This document shows, in pieces, positions 10,951-22,647 of a DNA stretch of 64,000 nt. Made by a program: the position numbers and the translations under genes. Position 1 is the stretch's first letter. Every line of letters starts with the position of its first letter. The DNA is from Drosophila miranda (taxonomy: Eukaryota > Arthropoda > Insecta > Diptera > Drosophilidae). The notes under the pieces are model-generated. The model was not told the DNA's origin. It saw only the letters and a program-made list of their open reading frames with translations, and ran no database searches. The stretch spans positions 10,189,001-10,253,000 of the forward strand of contig NW_022881614.1 in assembly GCF_003369915.1 (NCBI RefSeq), given 5' to 3'.

Positions 10951-12303
10951 ATGTCCCTGCGTCCTCTCAGAAAACGAGAATCGGGAAACTGTGGCAGCAA
11001 CAACTACACCACCACCAACAACAACAATAACAGCTCGGTGAGAACGCTCTTTAAGAAGGCCAGCACGGCAACAACGTCACCGAAGCAGCGCTCACTAGCG
11101 CTAAAATCGTCAACTTCTAACAGAAATTTAGACGTTTAAGAACTAATCCATCAGCGTAAGCTGCTGGGCCGCGCCACCCAGTTTTGCCCCGATCTAAGGA
11201 CCTGCGTCAAGTATTCTGCCATTAACAGCCTGTTGCGCAGCAAGTCGGAGAGTGATGTGGGTACAGTAGCCTTGGCTGGCAACTCTGGTGTTCCTCTGAC
11301 GGCGACCAACGCAAAGTCGGAAGTGTGTCTGCAGAGAATCAGCTCGCACAGCTACGAGCCACAGCAGCGGTCTGTTAACAGAACTACGATGATGGGCCGT
11401 GCGCGTTCGCATCGGGACCTCACCCAGTCCTATGGCAGCAGTGTGGGGGGCCATGCGAGCGATCTGGAGCCTGTGAGGCCACTCCGACGCATGAGCGAGT
11501 GTAGCCTGGGATACAGTCAGACCAGTGGCGGAGGCTACCCACGACGCAACGGCTCCATGTTTGCGAGCCAAATGACTCTGTCGTCGGGCTCGGCGGCACC
11601 TGTTGATCCCAATGCAGTGTTGCGCGTGCCAATAATTGGCTACGAGGTGATGGAGGAGCGTGCCCGTTTTACGGGCTACAAACTACGCGTAGAGAACCCG
11701 GAATCGAATGACTGCTGGCTGGTAATGCGACGCTACACGGACTTTGTCCGGCTAAACGGCAAGCTAAAGCAGGACCCCAAGATATCGTTGATGCTGCCAC
11801 GCAAGAAGCTCTTCGGGGACAATTTCAATGCCGTCTTCCTGGACAACCGAGTGCAGGGGCTCCAAATATTTGTCAACTCCGTAATGGCCAAAGAGGAGTT
11901 GCGCAGGTGCAAGCTGGTGCGAGAGTTCTTCTGCCTGGACGAGCCGCCCTCGTATTCGGAATCTATGGAGGAGTGTCGGGTAAGTCGATGGTCCTACTGT
12001 ACCATATCCAGCTTATCGCATTCTGCCGTCTACAACAGGCAATACTCGAGGCGCAGGAGGAGACCATCACTCACCTGAAGATGCAGATACAGAATAAAAA
12101 CGATCTCATACTCAGTTTGCAGCAAAAACTCCGTGAGGAGATGAGCGAAAAGGAGCAGCTCAGGGAGGCATTAAAGTGAGTTTGAACAAAGAGTTGGGAA
12201 CTACTTAAATTAGCTAAAATTCCTCTACATTTCCATTTTCAGAAACGTCAACCTGAACTGCTCGCACTGCTCCTCGGCCAACGACAGTCTGGGTTTGAAA
12301 TAG
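10951..12303 (+). CDS. Snx16: Sorting nexin 16 homologue (PX domain plus coiled coil)
   Basis: The proposed model is 10951-11037, 11155-11979, 12039-12175, 12243-12303 (369 residues). The Ser/Asn-rich N-terminus is followed by RSKSESDVG and further Ser/Arg-rich sequence, then a PX domain (VPIIGYEVMEERARFTGYKL ... RRYTDFVRLN ... LPRKKLFGDNF ... FLDNRVQGLQIF ... VREFFCLDEP) that would bind PtdIns3P on endosomes. A C-terminal coiled coil follows (EAQEETITHLKMQIQNKNDL ... REEMSEKEQLREALK). The family controls late-endosome traffic and, in flies, synaptic growth signalling. Oddity: without the first intron the frame contains TAA at 11137-11139. A 117-nt GT-AG intron (11038-11154; donor GTGAGA, CTAAT branch site, acceptor ATCAG) is in phase 0 and removes it, but the removed segment itself looks coding-like. 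The last two introns are ordinary. Confidence 0.8.
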
Positions 12304-12564
12304 GCCAGCAAAAGCTATGGGGAGAAGCCAGTTCAACGTGCGCGTGGGTTCAATATTATGCTGAGCATAACCCTGCCCACCCGCACCACTCGTGGAACAC
12401 ATCCATATCCAAAACCAAGTGCATATAGAGGCGCTAGAAGGCTCATATATAGTTTTAGGTGCTGTCTACGGGCAATTTATAATTACAGATGTAATATCTT
12501 ATATTTACGCTCACATCAAAAAATATATCTAAGGCACAATTACTCAACAAACTGGTTTCACTGC
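12304..12564. other. Convergent 3' flanks of Snx16 and Dlish
   Basis: Only about 260 nt separate the two stop codons, so the 3'UTRs probably abut or overlap. I saw no perfect AATAAA for Snx16. Confidence 0.5.
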
Positions 12565-13815
12565 TCAAAGACTTGTCATGGCGGGCGGGCGGGCGTAGGC
12601 CTTTGGAATGAACCCGTATTTTCGCGTCTTGGGCGCATAGGCCCAGAGCCAACCACCCACCGTCTGATTGTTCAGATCGGCATATATCCAATCGCCCCGA
12701 CGTACGGATAGATAAAGATCGTCGGGAGCCTGCGCCTTATAGTCGTAGAGCATGACCAGCTCTGTGCCATGATAGCGCAGGTCGTCCGGGCCCAGACCCA
12801 GCTGCTGTGGTTGCTGCTGCTGCTGCAGCGGCTGAGGCTGCTGGCCCTGCTGCAAAATGGATTCCATGGCATTCAGGGTGGAATGATGCTGTATGTTGTT
12901 CTCGTTGAGCGGAGTTATCTGCTGCTGCAGGACACGCACACTGTCGGCGGGATAGATGAAGCCGGCAGGCACGAATCCCTCTTGGCCATCGCTGCGCATG
13001 ATCCAAAACCAGTCGGGATCCTCGCGGTTCAAGACGGTCACAAATTCCCCCCGCTCCACCGACAAATCGTTCTCATCGCGGGCTATGAAGGTGTACAGGA
13101 CAATGCATCGTCCGGATGGCTCCTTTATAAACGGCGTGCCTTCTGGCTCGACGTGCAAACTATTCTCAATGTTGTTGGATGAACCATTGGCGTTGGCTAC
13201 AGGAATCGGGTCATCGCAGAGAGCATCCAGTTTGTTTTCTGCGCCCAGGAGCGGCATATTCTCATCGATCGGCTGCTCCGGGCAGTGTTCCCGCGGTAGT
13301 TTCTTCTTCACCGCCAATTCGGCCAGCTGGGTGTTGCATGGGGCGCAATAGGAGAATGGTATGAAGCCCTCCTGCCGCGAATCCTGACCGATCACATAGA
13401 CCCAATCGTTTTCCCTGTACAGTATGTTCACCAACTGGCCCCGCTTCACTTCCAATTCGTCGTCTACGCAGGGCGTAAAGTCGTGCAGCACAAACATTTT
13501 GGAGTCTGGACTGCAGTGGAAGGGGTTTGGATGAGAATGAGAACACAGAAATTTTTTTTTCGATCTGAGCCATACCTGAGACCGTGTTCCTTTTCAATGC
13601 CCACCCGTACCAGAGTCTCAATGCTGGAGGAGCCAGTTATACGTCCCATGCCGAGGCCTCCCACTGCAGGCAGGTCCCTCTCAATGCTCGCACTTGTGGC
13701 TGTATAACAAGAAACAAGTTTGTGGTTTAAGTCTTTCATTTTTGTATTTTCGTTGTTTGTTTGGCTTACCTTTCTTCTTATCGCGCCGCATGCGAACGGG
13801 GCAGAGAAAGGCCAT
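12565..13815 (-). CDS. Dlish: Dlish: triple-SH3 adaptor of the Fat-Dachs pathway
   Basis: Three exons: 13815-13770 (MAFLCPVRMRRDKKK), 13699-13576, 13510-12565 (371 residues), with phases 1 and 2 and GTAAGC and GTATGG donors. There are three SH3 domains: about residues 58-120 (MFVLHDFTPCVDDELEV ... NDWVYVIG ... GFIPFSYC), 190-250 (IVLYTFIARDENDLSVERGE ... PDWFWIM ... GFVPAGFIYP) and 300-365 (ELVMLYDYKAQAPDDLYLSV ... GGWLWAYAP ... YGFIPKAYA). A Gln-rich linker lies between SH3-2 and SH3-3. The N-terminus carries the CPVRMRRDKKK start I associate with Dlish (Vamana, CG10933), which binds Dachs and the Fat intracellular domain at the apical junctional cortex to control Hippo signalling and planar polarity. 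The reading frame is complete. The ATG lies within 50 nt of the diverged repeat at 13830. Confidence 0.9.
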
Positions 13816-13829
13816 TCTTTGATGGACGA

Positions 13830-14280
13830 GTACTGCTGTTTTGTGCTTAATTGGCTTATTAAATACTTGATTTTGATTGTTTTCGCCTCAATTTTGGTGC
13901 CTCAACAACAATAAAAATAACGATTAGAAATCGAACTTGGCCCACGTAACCCCTCTCTATTTAAATAGTTTAACTACTTGAGGTATATGGCGGAAAATAT
14001 TATCGATTGTAAATTCTTCTGTAGATCCATTAAAAAACCACGACATCTTTCACCTGAACTGCGCTAAAATGAGTCAATTTTCATTATTTTCGGTGGAAAT
14101 TTTAAATACCCCCTTGGCTTATAATAGGTTAATCGTTCTCCGTCAAGGATTGGAAGCCTTATTGCTTAATTTTGATGTTCCGTCAAATATTATGAGCTAG
14201 TTAGAACATTTAGCTCGGCCCATATAATTTTATCCGATAAATGAATTAATTTTCTACTAGATTGGTCAGTTTTTAGTCCT
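13830..14280 (+). repeat. Diverged interspersed repeat, copy 2 (A-B arrangement)
   Basis: Block A (TTGATTGTTTTCGCCTC ... AATTTTGGTGCC ... CTTTCACCTGAACTGCGCTA ... ATACCCCCTTGGCTT) and block B (TTGATGTTCCGTCAAATATTA ... TTTTCTACTAGATTGGTCA) match 1040-1560 with many substitutions and small indels; A2 lacks about 24 nt present in A1. It lies immediately upstream of Dlish, as copy 1 lies upstream of the SAP gene, and in the same orientation relative to both genes. Confidence 0.6.
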
Positions 14281-16917
14281 TGCTTTTATTTGTTTTTTGA
14301 CTAAAACAAGGTTTAAAAAAAAAGACCAATGCATTAAAGGTGCGTCATTCTACATCTGACTTTTGCTACATGTTAACTACATTTCATAGAATGCAGGGAT
14401 GTTGGTGCGATGAAATCGACAGATTGCGCGCCAAAGTGGAATTGTTTGAAAGTGGTCAGTGAAAGTATGAAATGCAGTCTAGTGGAAAAAAAACCTTAAA
14501 AAAAACCTGCGTATGGAAGTGTACTATTATATACCGATATACCGTAACTTCCTACCTACCGTAAATCCTACGTCAAGATATACAAAGAAGAATATGTGTG
14601 CCTTCAATTGATGGTATAAAACCGATACGTTGTGAGCCCGATAATATAGAATTTTCGACTCGATCGTTTGGCATATCGGCGACCATCCCTGGCGGGGCCA
14701 TGATTTTGCCGCCAAGCTTGAAATCGTTTTTGTATCAATTGCTCGCTCATCCGTGTTAATATATTAAAAGTGGCATTCAAAGTGCACCTCGACTTGACAC
14801 AGTTGGGTGCAATGGTGCACTGCCACTGGACGATTCGTTTTCAGGTGAAATATGTATATAGGTCTAAGGGTGTGTGGGTGTGTGTTCGTGTTCCATCAGC
14901 TCTAACGTCTCCGACTCTTTGATCTCAATTTTCAAGGATTTTCTACCCATGCCCATCGACTGAATCGGAGACGTCACTCGCATCCTTATTATCCTTGACA
15001 GCAGTGAAAATTTAAACTGTCAAAAGTGCGGGCAATGGACTATTTTGGTGCCAAGGATAACGCTTTCGCATGCAATTTTCGATTAAACAGAGAGGGAGAG
15101 AGCGAGCGAAAGTGTGCAAACTGACACTCTGGGACAGCTCCCACCACCCGCCACCCCATGCCACGGTTTATTCCCAGTCTGACGAAATTGCGTGTTAAAT
15201 TCGCTCGAATTATTCACTATCCCACCCCAGCACTTTGACACTCCTCAACGACTGAGGCAGCAGGTGCCACACCCCCCAATTCGCTACACATATCCAACAT
15301 ACATACATTCATATGTACATCTGTATATATGTATATACATATAGCAGACACTGTTGTTGACTTTTGCCTACTACGCAGTTGATTTCACAGCATCATCGCG
15401 GGGAAGAATACCCCCAGACCCGTACCGGTGCCTCACCACTTACTCCCATGCCCTGTCCCAAGTCGTAATGGAGAGAGCCTGTCCGTCGAATCGATGGAAT
15501 GGGGCCTGCGCACAGTCCACCCTCTGGATGTCATTCACGAAAACATGCGATGCAGATGTGGGCTGGAGATGATCCATCAGGATGGATGCTCTGAGACGTG
15601 CTATGTCTACGCCACGCTACGTAATTGTTGCTTCGACATCTGTTGTCCAAAAAAGAAGAGCACCGACAGGGTCCAAAGTTATGAGTGCAGAAGGGGAGCA
15701 ATGGAAACAGGAGCAGAAGCTACCTACATACGAGTATGTGGGTCATCTATTTTTAGGTACACGCGTACTTTTCACAGTTTCCTAAAATAACCTAATGTAA
15801 TGTAATGTAACCTAAATAATGTACATAGGACCAAGGGACTCTATCCGTCCGGGGATCTGCTTGCCGGATCATCTGTTGGTGGCCTTGAACACTAGGTTGC
15901 AATTTCCCCCAAAGAAGATAGAAAAGTTTAATAACATTTGTGTATATACTTTGACAATTTCAAGAATTCTCTAGAACTATTGCCCGTTTCCGTTTTGGGA
16001 TTGCCGGCAATTTTCCTTTTCCATTTCTATTTCGTAATCTGATTTTCAATCACATCATTTCCTTTTCTTTTCGATGGCTTCGACCCAATATGTACATACA
16101 TTGTGTAATGCATTTTGGCGAAACGCGGTGGAAATTTTACGGCTGAAAGAAAATGCGCAGAGCACAAACGAAAACCGTAACAAATGTGGGGGAAAAATGG
16201 TTGAGAAAACTGCAGCAAGGGATAGGGGTAGGTAGTTTCACATAGTTTTCATAATAAGCGCATGAATAAGCGAAAGTTTCGCGAGCAGAAGGGAAACCAG
16301 GCTCAAACCATAGAGAAAAATCCTTAAAATCCATTTCAACGCTGCTCTCTCAATCACCCTTGCTCACATGCAACATGCAACATTGTCAAAGGACACCTAC
16401 ACACCACCACGCAACCCGTGAAAAAGAGCAAACGCACAGGAAGGAAGAGGGATAAGAGGATGAGAAATAAGTGTGTGTTCAAGGACATGCATATATTATG
16501 AGTGGGTTTGACGAGAGCAGAGGCATTAAGGCATATAATTTGTCCAAAGCCCGGGTACGAGTATCCCATGAACATAGACGTGGACGTGGAGGTGGGCGTA
16601 ATCATTAGCGCCACGTATTTGAGATATTTAATTAAGGCCCTGTGGAAACGATGAAGGGTGTTTTTATGGTGACTATGACGCCTAAAAGTGCAGCCCGTCC
16701 TTGTCCAGCGCCAGCCACGCCCAGCACCAGAGTTCAGAGAGCGACACACACCGAGGCGACACGAGGGGGTCATGGGGTCCTGCCTCGGCTGCATTCCATT
16801 CAGTAACAATCTGCCCACCTCTCTCTCTCTCTCTTGGTTTCTCTCTCGCTTTGATGGCTCCACTACAGCCGTACGATGCCTCGAGCAAGTGCCCCACTCG
16901 GCGGCAGTGCTCCACTC
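14281..16917. other. Non-coding stretch upstream of CG6424; no gene recognised
   Basis: AT-rich, with simple repeats (TGTACAT/ATATGTAT clusters at 15305-15345; CT-rich 16818-16850). A Cys-rich ORF near 15428-15790 and a 204-codon minus ORF at 16354-16968 have no recognisable homology and overlap other open frames. It may be intergenic or an upstream part of the CG6424 locus. Confidence 0.5.
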
Positions 16918-17068
16918 AGTTGAGGTTGGTTTCTCGTACGGCGTGGTCGCATTCTGTTCTATCCGCATTGCGTCAGAGTATATTTTCCCCGAGTCAGTGG
17001 CAGAGTCTCTGTTGGTGTGTCAGTGTCCGTGTGTGGCAGAATTCCCAGAAAAAAGCAGCCAAAATTAG
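16911..17068 (+). promoter_or_regulatory. Candidate Inr+DPE promoter with a short leader exon ending in a splice donor
   Basis: ACTCAGTT at 16914-16921 fits the fly initiator (A+1 at 16918). GGTCGC at 16945-16950 falls exactly at +28 to +33, matching the DPE RGWYV core. The predicted leader runs to TTAG/GTAAAT at 17068/17069 and has no long ORF. The natural splice partner would be the CG6424 acceptor at 46261, but nothing here proves the link. Confidence 0.35.
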
Positions 17069-18800
17069 GTAAATACCGAGTGTGCCCCAGTGTGTGGCGT
17101 GGCGCTGCACTTGCATATGCAAGAACAATTTGGAGGTGAACTCAGTAGATCTGACGATACTTGGTCAGATGTACATACATACATACATATATCATACATC
17201 AGAAGACTGGGTCAACGCTTATATAAAATGGGAGTCAGGCACAGGCAGGTGTTGCAGGACCCAGGACCTCTAGGGTCCTCACACAGGAACAGGAACAGAC
17301 ATGTTTTTCCCATTCGATTGTTTATAATTTCTACGCCTTCCGTTTTCTTTTATGTGATTTTTTATTTATTTTGTTTCTTTTTCCAAACATAAAAAAAGCT
17401 TTTCAGCTATTTTCGCTTTTTGTCTGCGACCGTCGCAGACATTTGTATGTACATATATAATATGTATATAGATATATCTACGAATCGCTATATATAATAT
17501 AGCCATTAAAGAATTTGAAAGAGTTTCGCTTGTTTATTTTGTTTTCACTTAGGATTGACGAGAAATGGCACGCAAAATATCCATCTGTGGGAGCTAAGGA
17601 TAAGTGCCAGACATCATCATCATCGTTATCCTCATCGGACATCAATCAATTGGGAATTTTGTATGACATTATATAGAACTTTGGTGCATAATATAGCTTA
17701 AGCCGTAGCTTCGGATTGGTTTAATTGGGGTTATTTCCTTCAAGGTACACTTTTTCGTTGACATTTTCCTTTTCTTATGGGGCTATCAGGTTAATTTGTT
17801 GTTTCCTATCCTGTTCGGTGTTGTTTTTCCCCAATAGTATATTGCTTTTATTGCCAGAACACTCCGGATACAGATTTATGCAAGTCCACAATCTTTGAGT
17901 AAGCAAATACAAACAAGACGATACCCGCAATTGCTAGTTATACTCTTTTCAGAGAGTATTATTGACATTGGAAGTAAGCATGCACATTTATCTGTCCAAA
18001 AGCTTTTATAGGATCCCTATATCACACAGAAATGGGAAAACTTTTGTTCTTTCTTTGAATGTTACATTTACTTTTCACTGTTTTTAGATAGCTCAACCAA
18101 ATTTGTTTACAATCTGCATTAGGGTATCCAATGCTTCGAATACTGAGGCTGCTCTTCCCAACATCGTATTTTCCCATTTGCATGTACTCAAATTTTATTT
18201 ATGGCTGCTGGCCGAGTCCGAGTGCCACATCAATTTGGATGCAAATCTGGGCACTATTTGTGTGTACATTGCTTTGTGTTTGTTTGGCCATTACGGTATC
18301 TGACCATCCATCCCCCAACCCCCTTTCACACTTTACAAAGTGCAACGTTGCTTGCGAACACAAGAATACGTATGTAGGTTTTCTGGAAAGTTTGCTGGGG
18401 TTCACTTAGTGAGGGTGGGGATGGATAGCAGATTCAGGCTTCAATTGATGGCGCACTGCCAGATGGTGGTTCTGCTCCCCCTTTTGGCGGAGCTGGGTGT
18501 CAACTGTAAATTGGCCGCAATTGGACTTAATTCTTGAGCTTGCGGTTTTTGTTGCATTTTGCATTGTGCAATCAATGCTTTGCACTGGAATTGAAAGAGC
18601 AATGATTGGACAGGATTTAATTAGATTTCTCAAATAATGTTCTCTTTATCATTCTTTCTCTCTCCCTTTGCAGGCTTTTCAAAAATGGATAAGCAAAACA
18701 TGAAAATGTGTATAAATGCCGCCGAAAATGAACGCATTAAAATGAATCATAATTGAGAGCAAGGAAAAAATGAGCAAGAGTATCTAATCTCGAGCGTATG
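17069..18800. other. Non-coding stretch, no feature recognised
   Basis: AT-rich sequence with TACATATG-type simple repeats (17430-17500). No credible ORF, TE or RNA gene was seen. Confidence 0.5.
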
Positions 18801-19663
18801 AAAGGAGTGCGAGCGAGCGAGATAGCGAATCGATACGAAACGAAAAGCTCTTTGGGATGCGTTTCATTTGCAACGTCTCCTCGTCATCAACAGCTGAAGA
18901 CAGCGAACAAAGTGAGCGCGAGCGCACCACGCACTCACAGCTTCTATCTCACACACACCCATTTTTCAACTCTCTCCCCTGTGAACAGAGCCCCGAGGAA
19001 AGGGTGTCAGCAAACATCTGCATTTTATTAATTAACGAGAAACGAATTAGATACATAATTAATTTAATATATTCTCCTCCTCTCCAGAGAAACTGTAAAG
19101 AAACAGACTCACGCAATCAGACTTGCGCAAATCAAAAGAGAGACAAGCGAGAGACAGAGAGAGAGAGAACGTCGTATAACAACTACAATCGAGAGCGAGC
19201 TGAGAGCAGTGCACAAAGCAAAGGCCAGAGCGAGAGGGAAGCCGAACACGCGCAGGCACACGATACAAACTCAAACTCTTTCGTCGCGTTGGTTGTGTGT
19301 GTGCCACTCAAAAAATTCGTCTCTTCGCGTCCACAATGTGCCACCAAGTGAGCGGAAAGTTTTCAGCCTGATTTTCATAGTCGCCGTATGAGAAGTTTCC
19401 TCTGTTTTTCTTTCGTTGCCCCGTTCGCAGCGGTGTGAAGAGTGGGACAACGAATTATCCAACTAAAAAGCGGACTCAAAAAACAAGTTCAAGCCAAAAT
19501 CAACAAACGATTGGATTGTCTATTGCAGTGCGGAATATCGATTTTTGGTCATACGCGCGCGTCGATGACCTCGCCGACAACAATTACAACGGACAGCTGA
19601 GAGCAGTGCAAAAATCAAAGGCAAACGCAGAGTCAAAGGCTAAAGCAAAAGCAACTATAACAC

Positions 19664-19668
<5 letters not shown>

Positions 19669-19700
<32 letters not shown>
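19669..19700. repeat. (CA)n microsatellite
   Basis: About 16 uninterrupted CA dinucleotides just upstream of the MITE insertion. Confidence 0.9.
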
Positions 19701-19703
<3 letters not shown>

Positions 19704-19731
19704 TTCGTGCATTTTCGAAGCTGCCTAATAC

Positions 19732-20518
19732 CAAAGACTATACAATACCAAGATGTCGCATGAGCGACCAAAAAGCTATTCTATGGCGGGTCCTAACATT
19801 AGGACCCAAAAGGCACGAGGGAGCGCGCGGGGTTTCAATTCCCTTTTCGCCTGTACTTCGTCTCTACCGCGACCCCGCTGCCCATCGGTTTTGAAGCGGT
19901 GGTCGCGGATCGCCGATGTCTTTGGAGCGGTGGTCGCGGATCGCCGATGTCATTGGAGCGGCACAGTGGGACCTTTGGCCGTCTCAGCTTGCTAAATTAG
20001 TTAGTTAGTCAATAAATATTTGCACACTGAAAAAATGTTAAACTTTGAGTGCTTATATCTCCTAAACTAAAACTATCTTGAAAATTCGATTGGAAAATTC
20101 TCTATTAGATGCGTACATTAAATTTATCTAAAGCACTCATACAATTTTTTGACTATTGCGGCTGAGTCCCCACTGTGCCGCGCCAAAGACATCAGCGACC
20201 ACGCTGCCCTACGGTTTCGGCACGCAGCACTGACATGCTTTCAGTGCCGTTGTGTGTGAAGCTAAAAGCCGCATATGCTGCGGGCGAAACCGGTTTATGG
20301 CCGTGCCGACCTAGGACATACACACATATACACAACTACAAGCATATTTCTGGGTTGGCTCGAGCTCGTGCTGACCGAGGCATTGACGAAGCCGAGTAGC
20401 ACTTCGGAGGCGAAGGTAGCGTAAAAGAGAATTGAAGTACTAGCCGACATGAAGCGTCAAACGAAAATTGAAAAAGCATTTGTTCCTCATGCGACATCTT
20501 GGTATTGTATAGTCTTTG
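19732..20518 (+). mobile_element. P-superfamily (1360/Hoppel-like) MITE, copy 1
   Basis: 787 bp bounded by inverted repeats of about 33 bp starting CAAAGACTATACAATACC and flanked by a 7-bp target duplication, CTAATAC (19725-19731 and 20519-20525). It has no transposase ORF. A 7-bp duplication and CAAAGAC-type ends are what I recall for 1360/ProtoP elements. Nearly identical in sequence and identical in length to copy 3 (51564-52350), implying recent mobilisation. It sits in the presumed leader region of CG6424. Confidence 0.8.
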
Positions 20519-22029
20519 CTAATACCGACTCTTAGCCACGTTTTACATAATTGGCCAATTGCAGAGTCAGGCAAAAGTGCGAGCAACAACTACGACGGCG
20601 ACCGTTGCAAGCCGAGTGCCAGAGGGAAAGGGAAACAAACATTTAGACAGACGGAGAAGAGCGGGAGGAAGGAGAACAGCAAGCAGCAAGCGGGAGAGGA
20701 GCGGCAGCGGCAGCGTCGGCGGCGGCAGCCAAGAACCCCAGAGACACATGCTTAGATATCGTCTCGTGTCCACACACTTTTTGAAGCAGCCGTAGTCAGC
20801 CAGAGCGAGAGGGAAGCGAAATATTGAGAGAGTGCAACACCACCACCACCACCACCTAAGGGGGGAGAGAAACATCTAGAAAGAACGCCGAAGAGAGAAA
20901 GTGCAGTTGCAAACCCGAAGAGAAAGACTGCGAGCGATCGCAGGATAACGTCATCTCTCGATACAAAAAGCTTGTCAAGTGCGCGCCGCCTGCTCATTGA
21001 CGCCCCAAACATTGAAAGCCCGGCCGAGAGTGGCATACAACACTTAACCGTTCATTCGCTCGGTAGTGCATCATCCAGAGGCAGCCACACCCGCCCTACG
21101 CCCATACGCCCACGCCTGAACCGCAGCTGTTGCAGCGGACACCGATTTCGCACCGATCCAGGCTCTATAATTCAGTCACAACGTATTCGCTAGGAGTTCT
21201 GCGCCTGCTTGGTCTGAGCTGTTGTGATTTGGATAGCGAAAATGTGCAGAGATCGCGATATGAGTTTGTCATAGATCAGCGCAACCGTAGTTACAAGGTC
21301 AAGAAAAAAATCAAACTAAAGAGCGAATAAACATCGGATTTGTTGGCGTGGAAGCGCGAAGAAGAGACTCTGACAGATAGACAGGCAGAAAGACAGAGAG
21401 AGAGAGAGAGCGAGAAGAGATAGTCTTGGACCAACAACAAACAAAAACAACAACAGCAGCTTGAACGGAAAAAAGCTAGAATACCAAAGTTAACAGAAAT
21501 CCTGGTTGGAGAGGATAACCGGGATACAATAACAGACGGACAATAGATAATAGCCAACCGGCACAAACGCTTGCCGCTTGTTCGTGCGTGTATTTTTTGG
21601 GATCATCAGCAATGTGACTATCTAGCGGCACGGCTTAATTGTTCGGTTCGGTTCCCCTAGAAACACGGTTCTAGCCGATTCGTGGAAATCTCTCCCTGCA
21701 CTCCTGATTGTGCCATCGCCCACAGGTGTCCGGTTAGCAGGCGTGATAAGTGACTTTGTGCGTGCACCGATTTCCCGGAAACTCTATTCATCGTTCTTGG
21801 GTTACTCCTCCCTCTTGCCTTACTCCCAAACGCTCTAAAAGGAAACGTCGTGCAACTGGCGAACGTACGGGGAAAAACCAGCAAGATTGAAGACTTTGCG
21901 AGAAATCTTTGGAAGTCCGTTAAGGCTTGCATTGTAAGTATATATAATATGCACAAGTACTAGTACTAGAGTAACGTACCGTGTATATTTTTGTCTACTT
22001 AGATTTAATATCATATTTCATATATATAT

Positions 22030-22620
22030 AGTTAAATATCCGCAACTCGATTTTAAGTTTTTTAAAAAATACTTTTATTTTTACAACTTAAATATCTTTA
22101 TGTCACAAGATTTAAATGAATTCCCCGACTTGACTTTGGGTCTGCTTGTCTCAAACGGAACTGATCTCTCTGCTGCTGGCTAGTTTCCATGAGCCCTTCT
22201 CTTGGAACTCCCGACTCTGGCTTCGGGCGTTGCTTTCCTCGGCTGCATCTTCGTGTCGGTGGCGTACGTGCCTGGATCGATATTTGGGGATGCGTCGGCT
22301 TTGATGAAAGGCTTCCACTGCTGGCGATCGGTGTTGCATTACGGAGCTAGGAATGTGATACTCCTTGGTTTTATGTCTAGCTTTGATTGGTCCTCATGAG
22401 TGGCGTGATTCTAAAGAATCGATTTCTCGAGAGTGGCGTGATTCTAATGTTGATGAAACAATGTGGTCCATTGTTTATATTATGGGGGGCCCTAGCTTGG
22501 AGTATGGGAAGAAACAGTTATTGATTCTTGAGTGGGGTCCTGTTACTTGTGTGGATGGGGTGGATGAATTGGACATAAACATAATGTGGATGGGATGTGG
22601 GGAATTATGGATATGTCACT
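22030..22620 (-). repeat. Errantivirus 3' LTR
   Basis: 591 bp direct repeat of 28091-28686. It lacks a 5-bp ATGAC present in the other LTR near position 28404 and differs at about nine sites. Confidence 0.9.
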
Positions 22621-22647
22621 CCCCCAACGTTTGTTATTAGCCTGTCC

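Larger units (their letters stand above)
18800..21933 (+). promoter_or_regulatory. Probable long 5' leader/promoter region of CG6424, interrupted by a MITE
   Basis: This is A/G-rich, GA- and CA-repeat-rich sequence typical of long fly 5'UTRs: AGAGAGAGAGAACG at 19158, a (CA)n run at 19668-19700, a CAC-triplet run at 20840-20858, and GACAGAGAGAGAGAG at about 21392. It ends at a consensus donor, TTGCATT/GTAAGT at 21933/21934. Only short overlapping ORFs are present. A 787-bp MITE splits it at 19732-20518. The splice target is presumably 46262. This is inference from composition and the splice site alone. Confidence 0.4.

Noticed and set aside
15428-15790. 120-codon Cys-rich plus ORF
   Set aside because: Cys pattern matches no family I know, no signal peptide, and two other open frames overlap it; kept only as a note.
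16354-16968. 204-codon minus-strand ORF
   Set aside because: No recognisable motif, composition shifts along its length, overlaps plus-strand ORFs and the better supported Inr/DPE leader.
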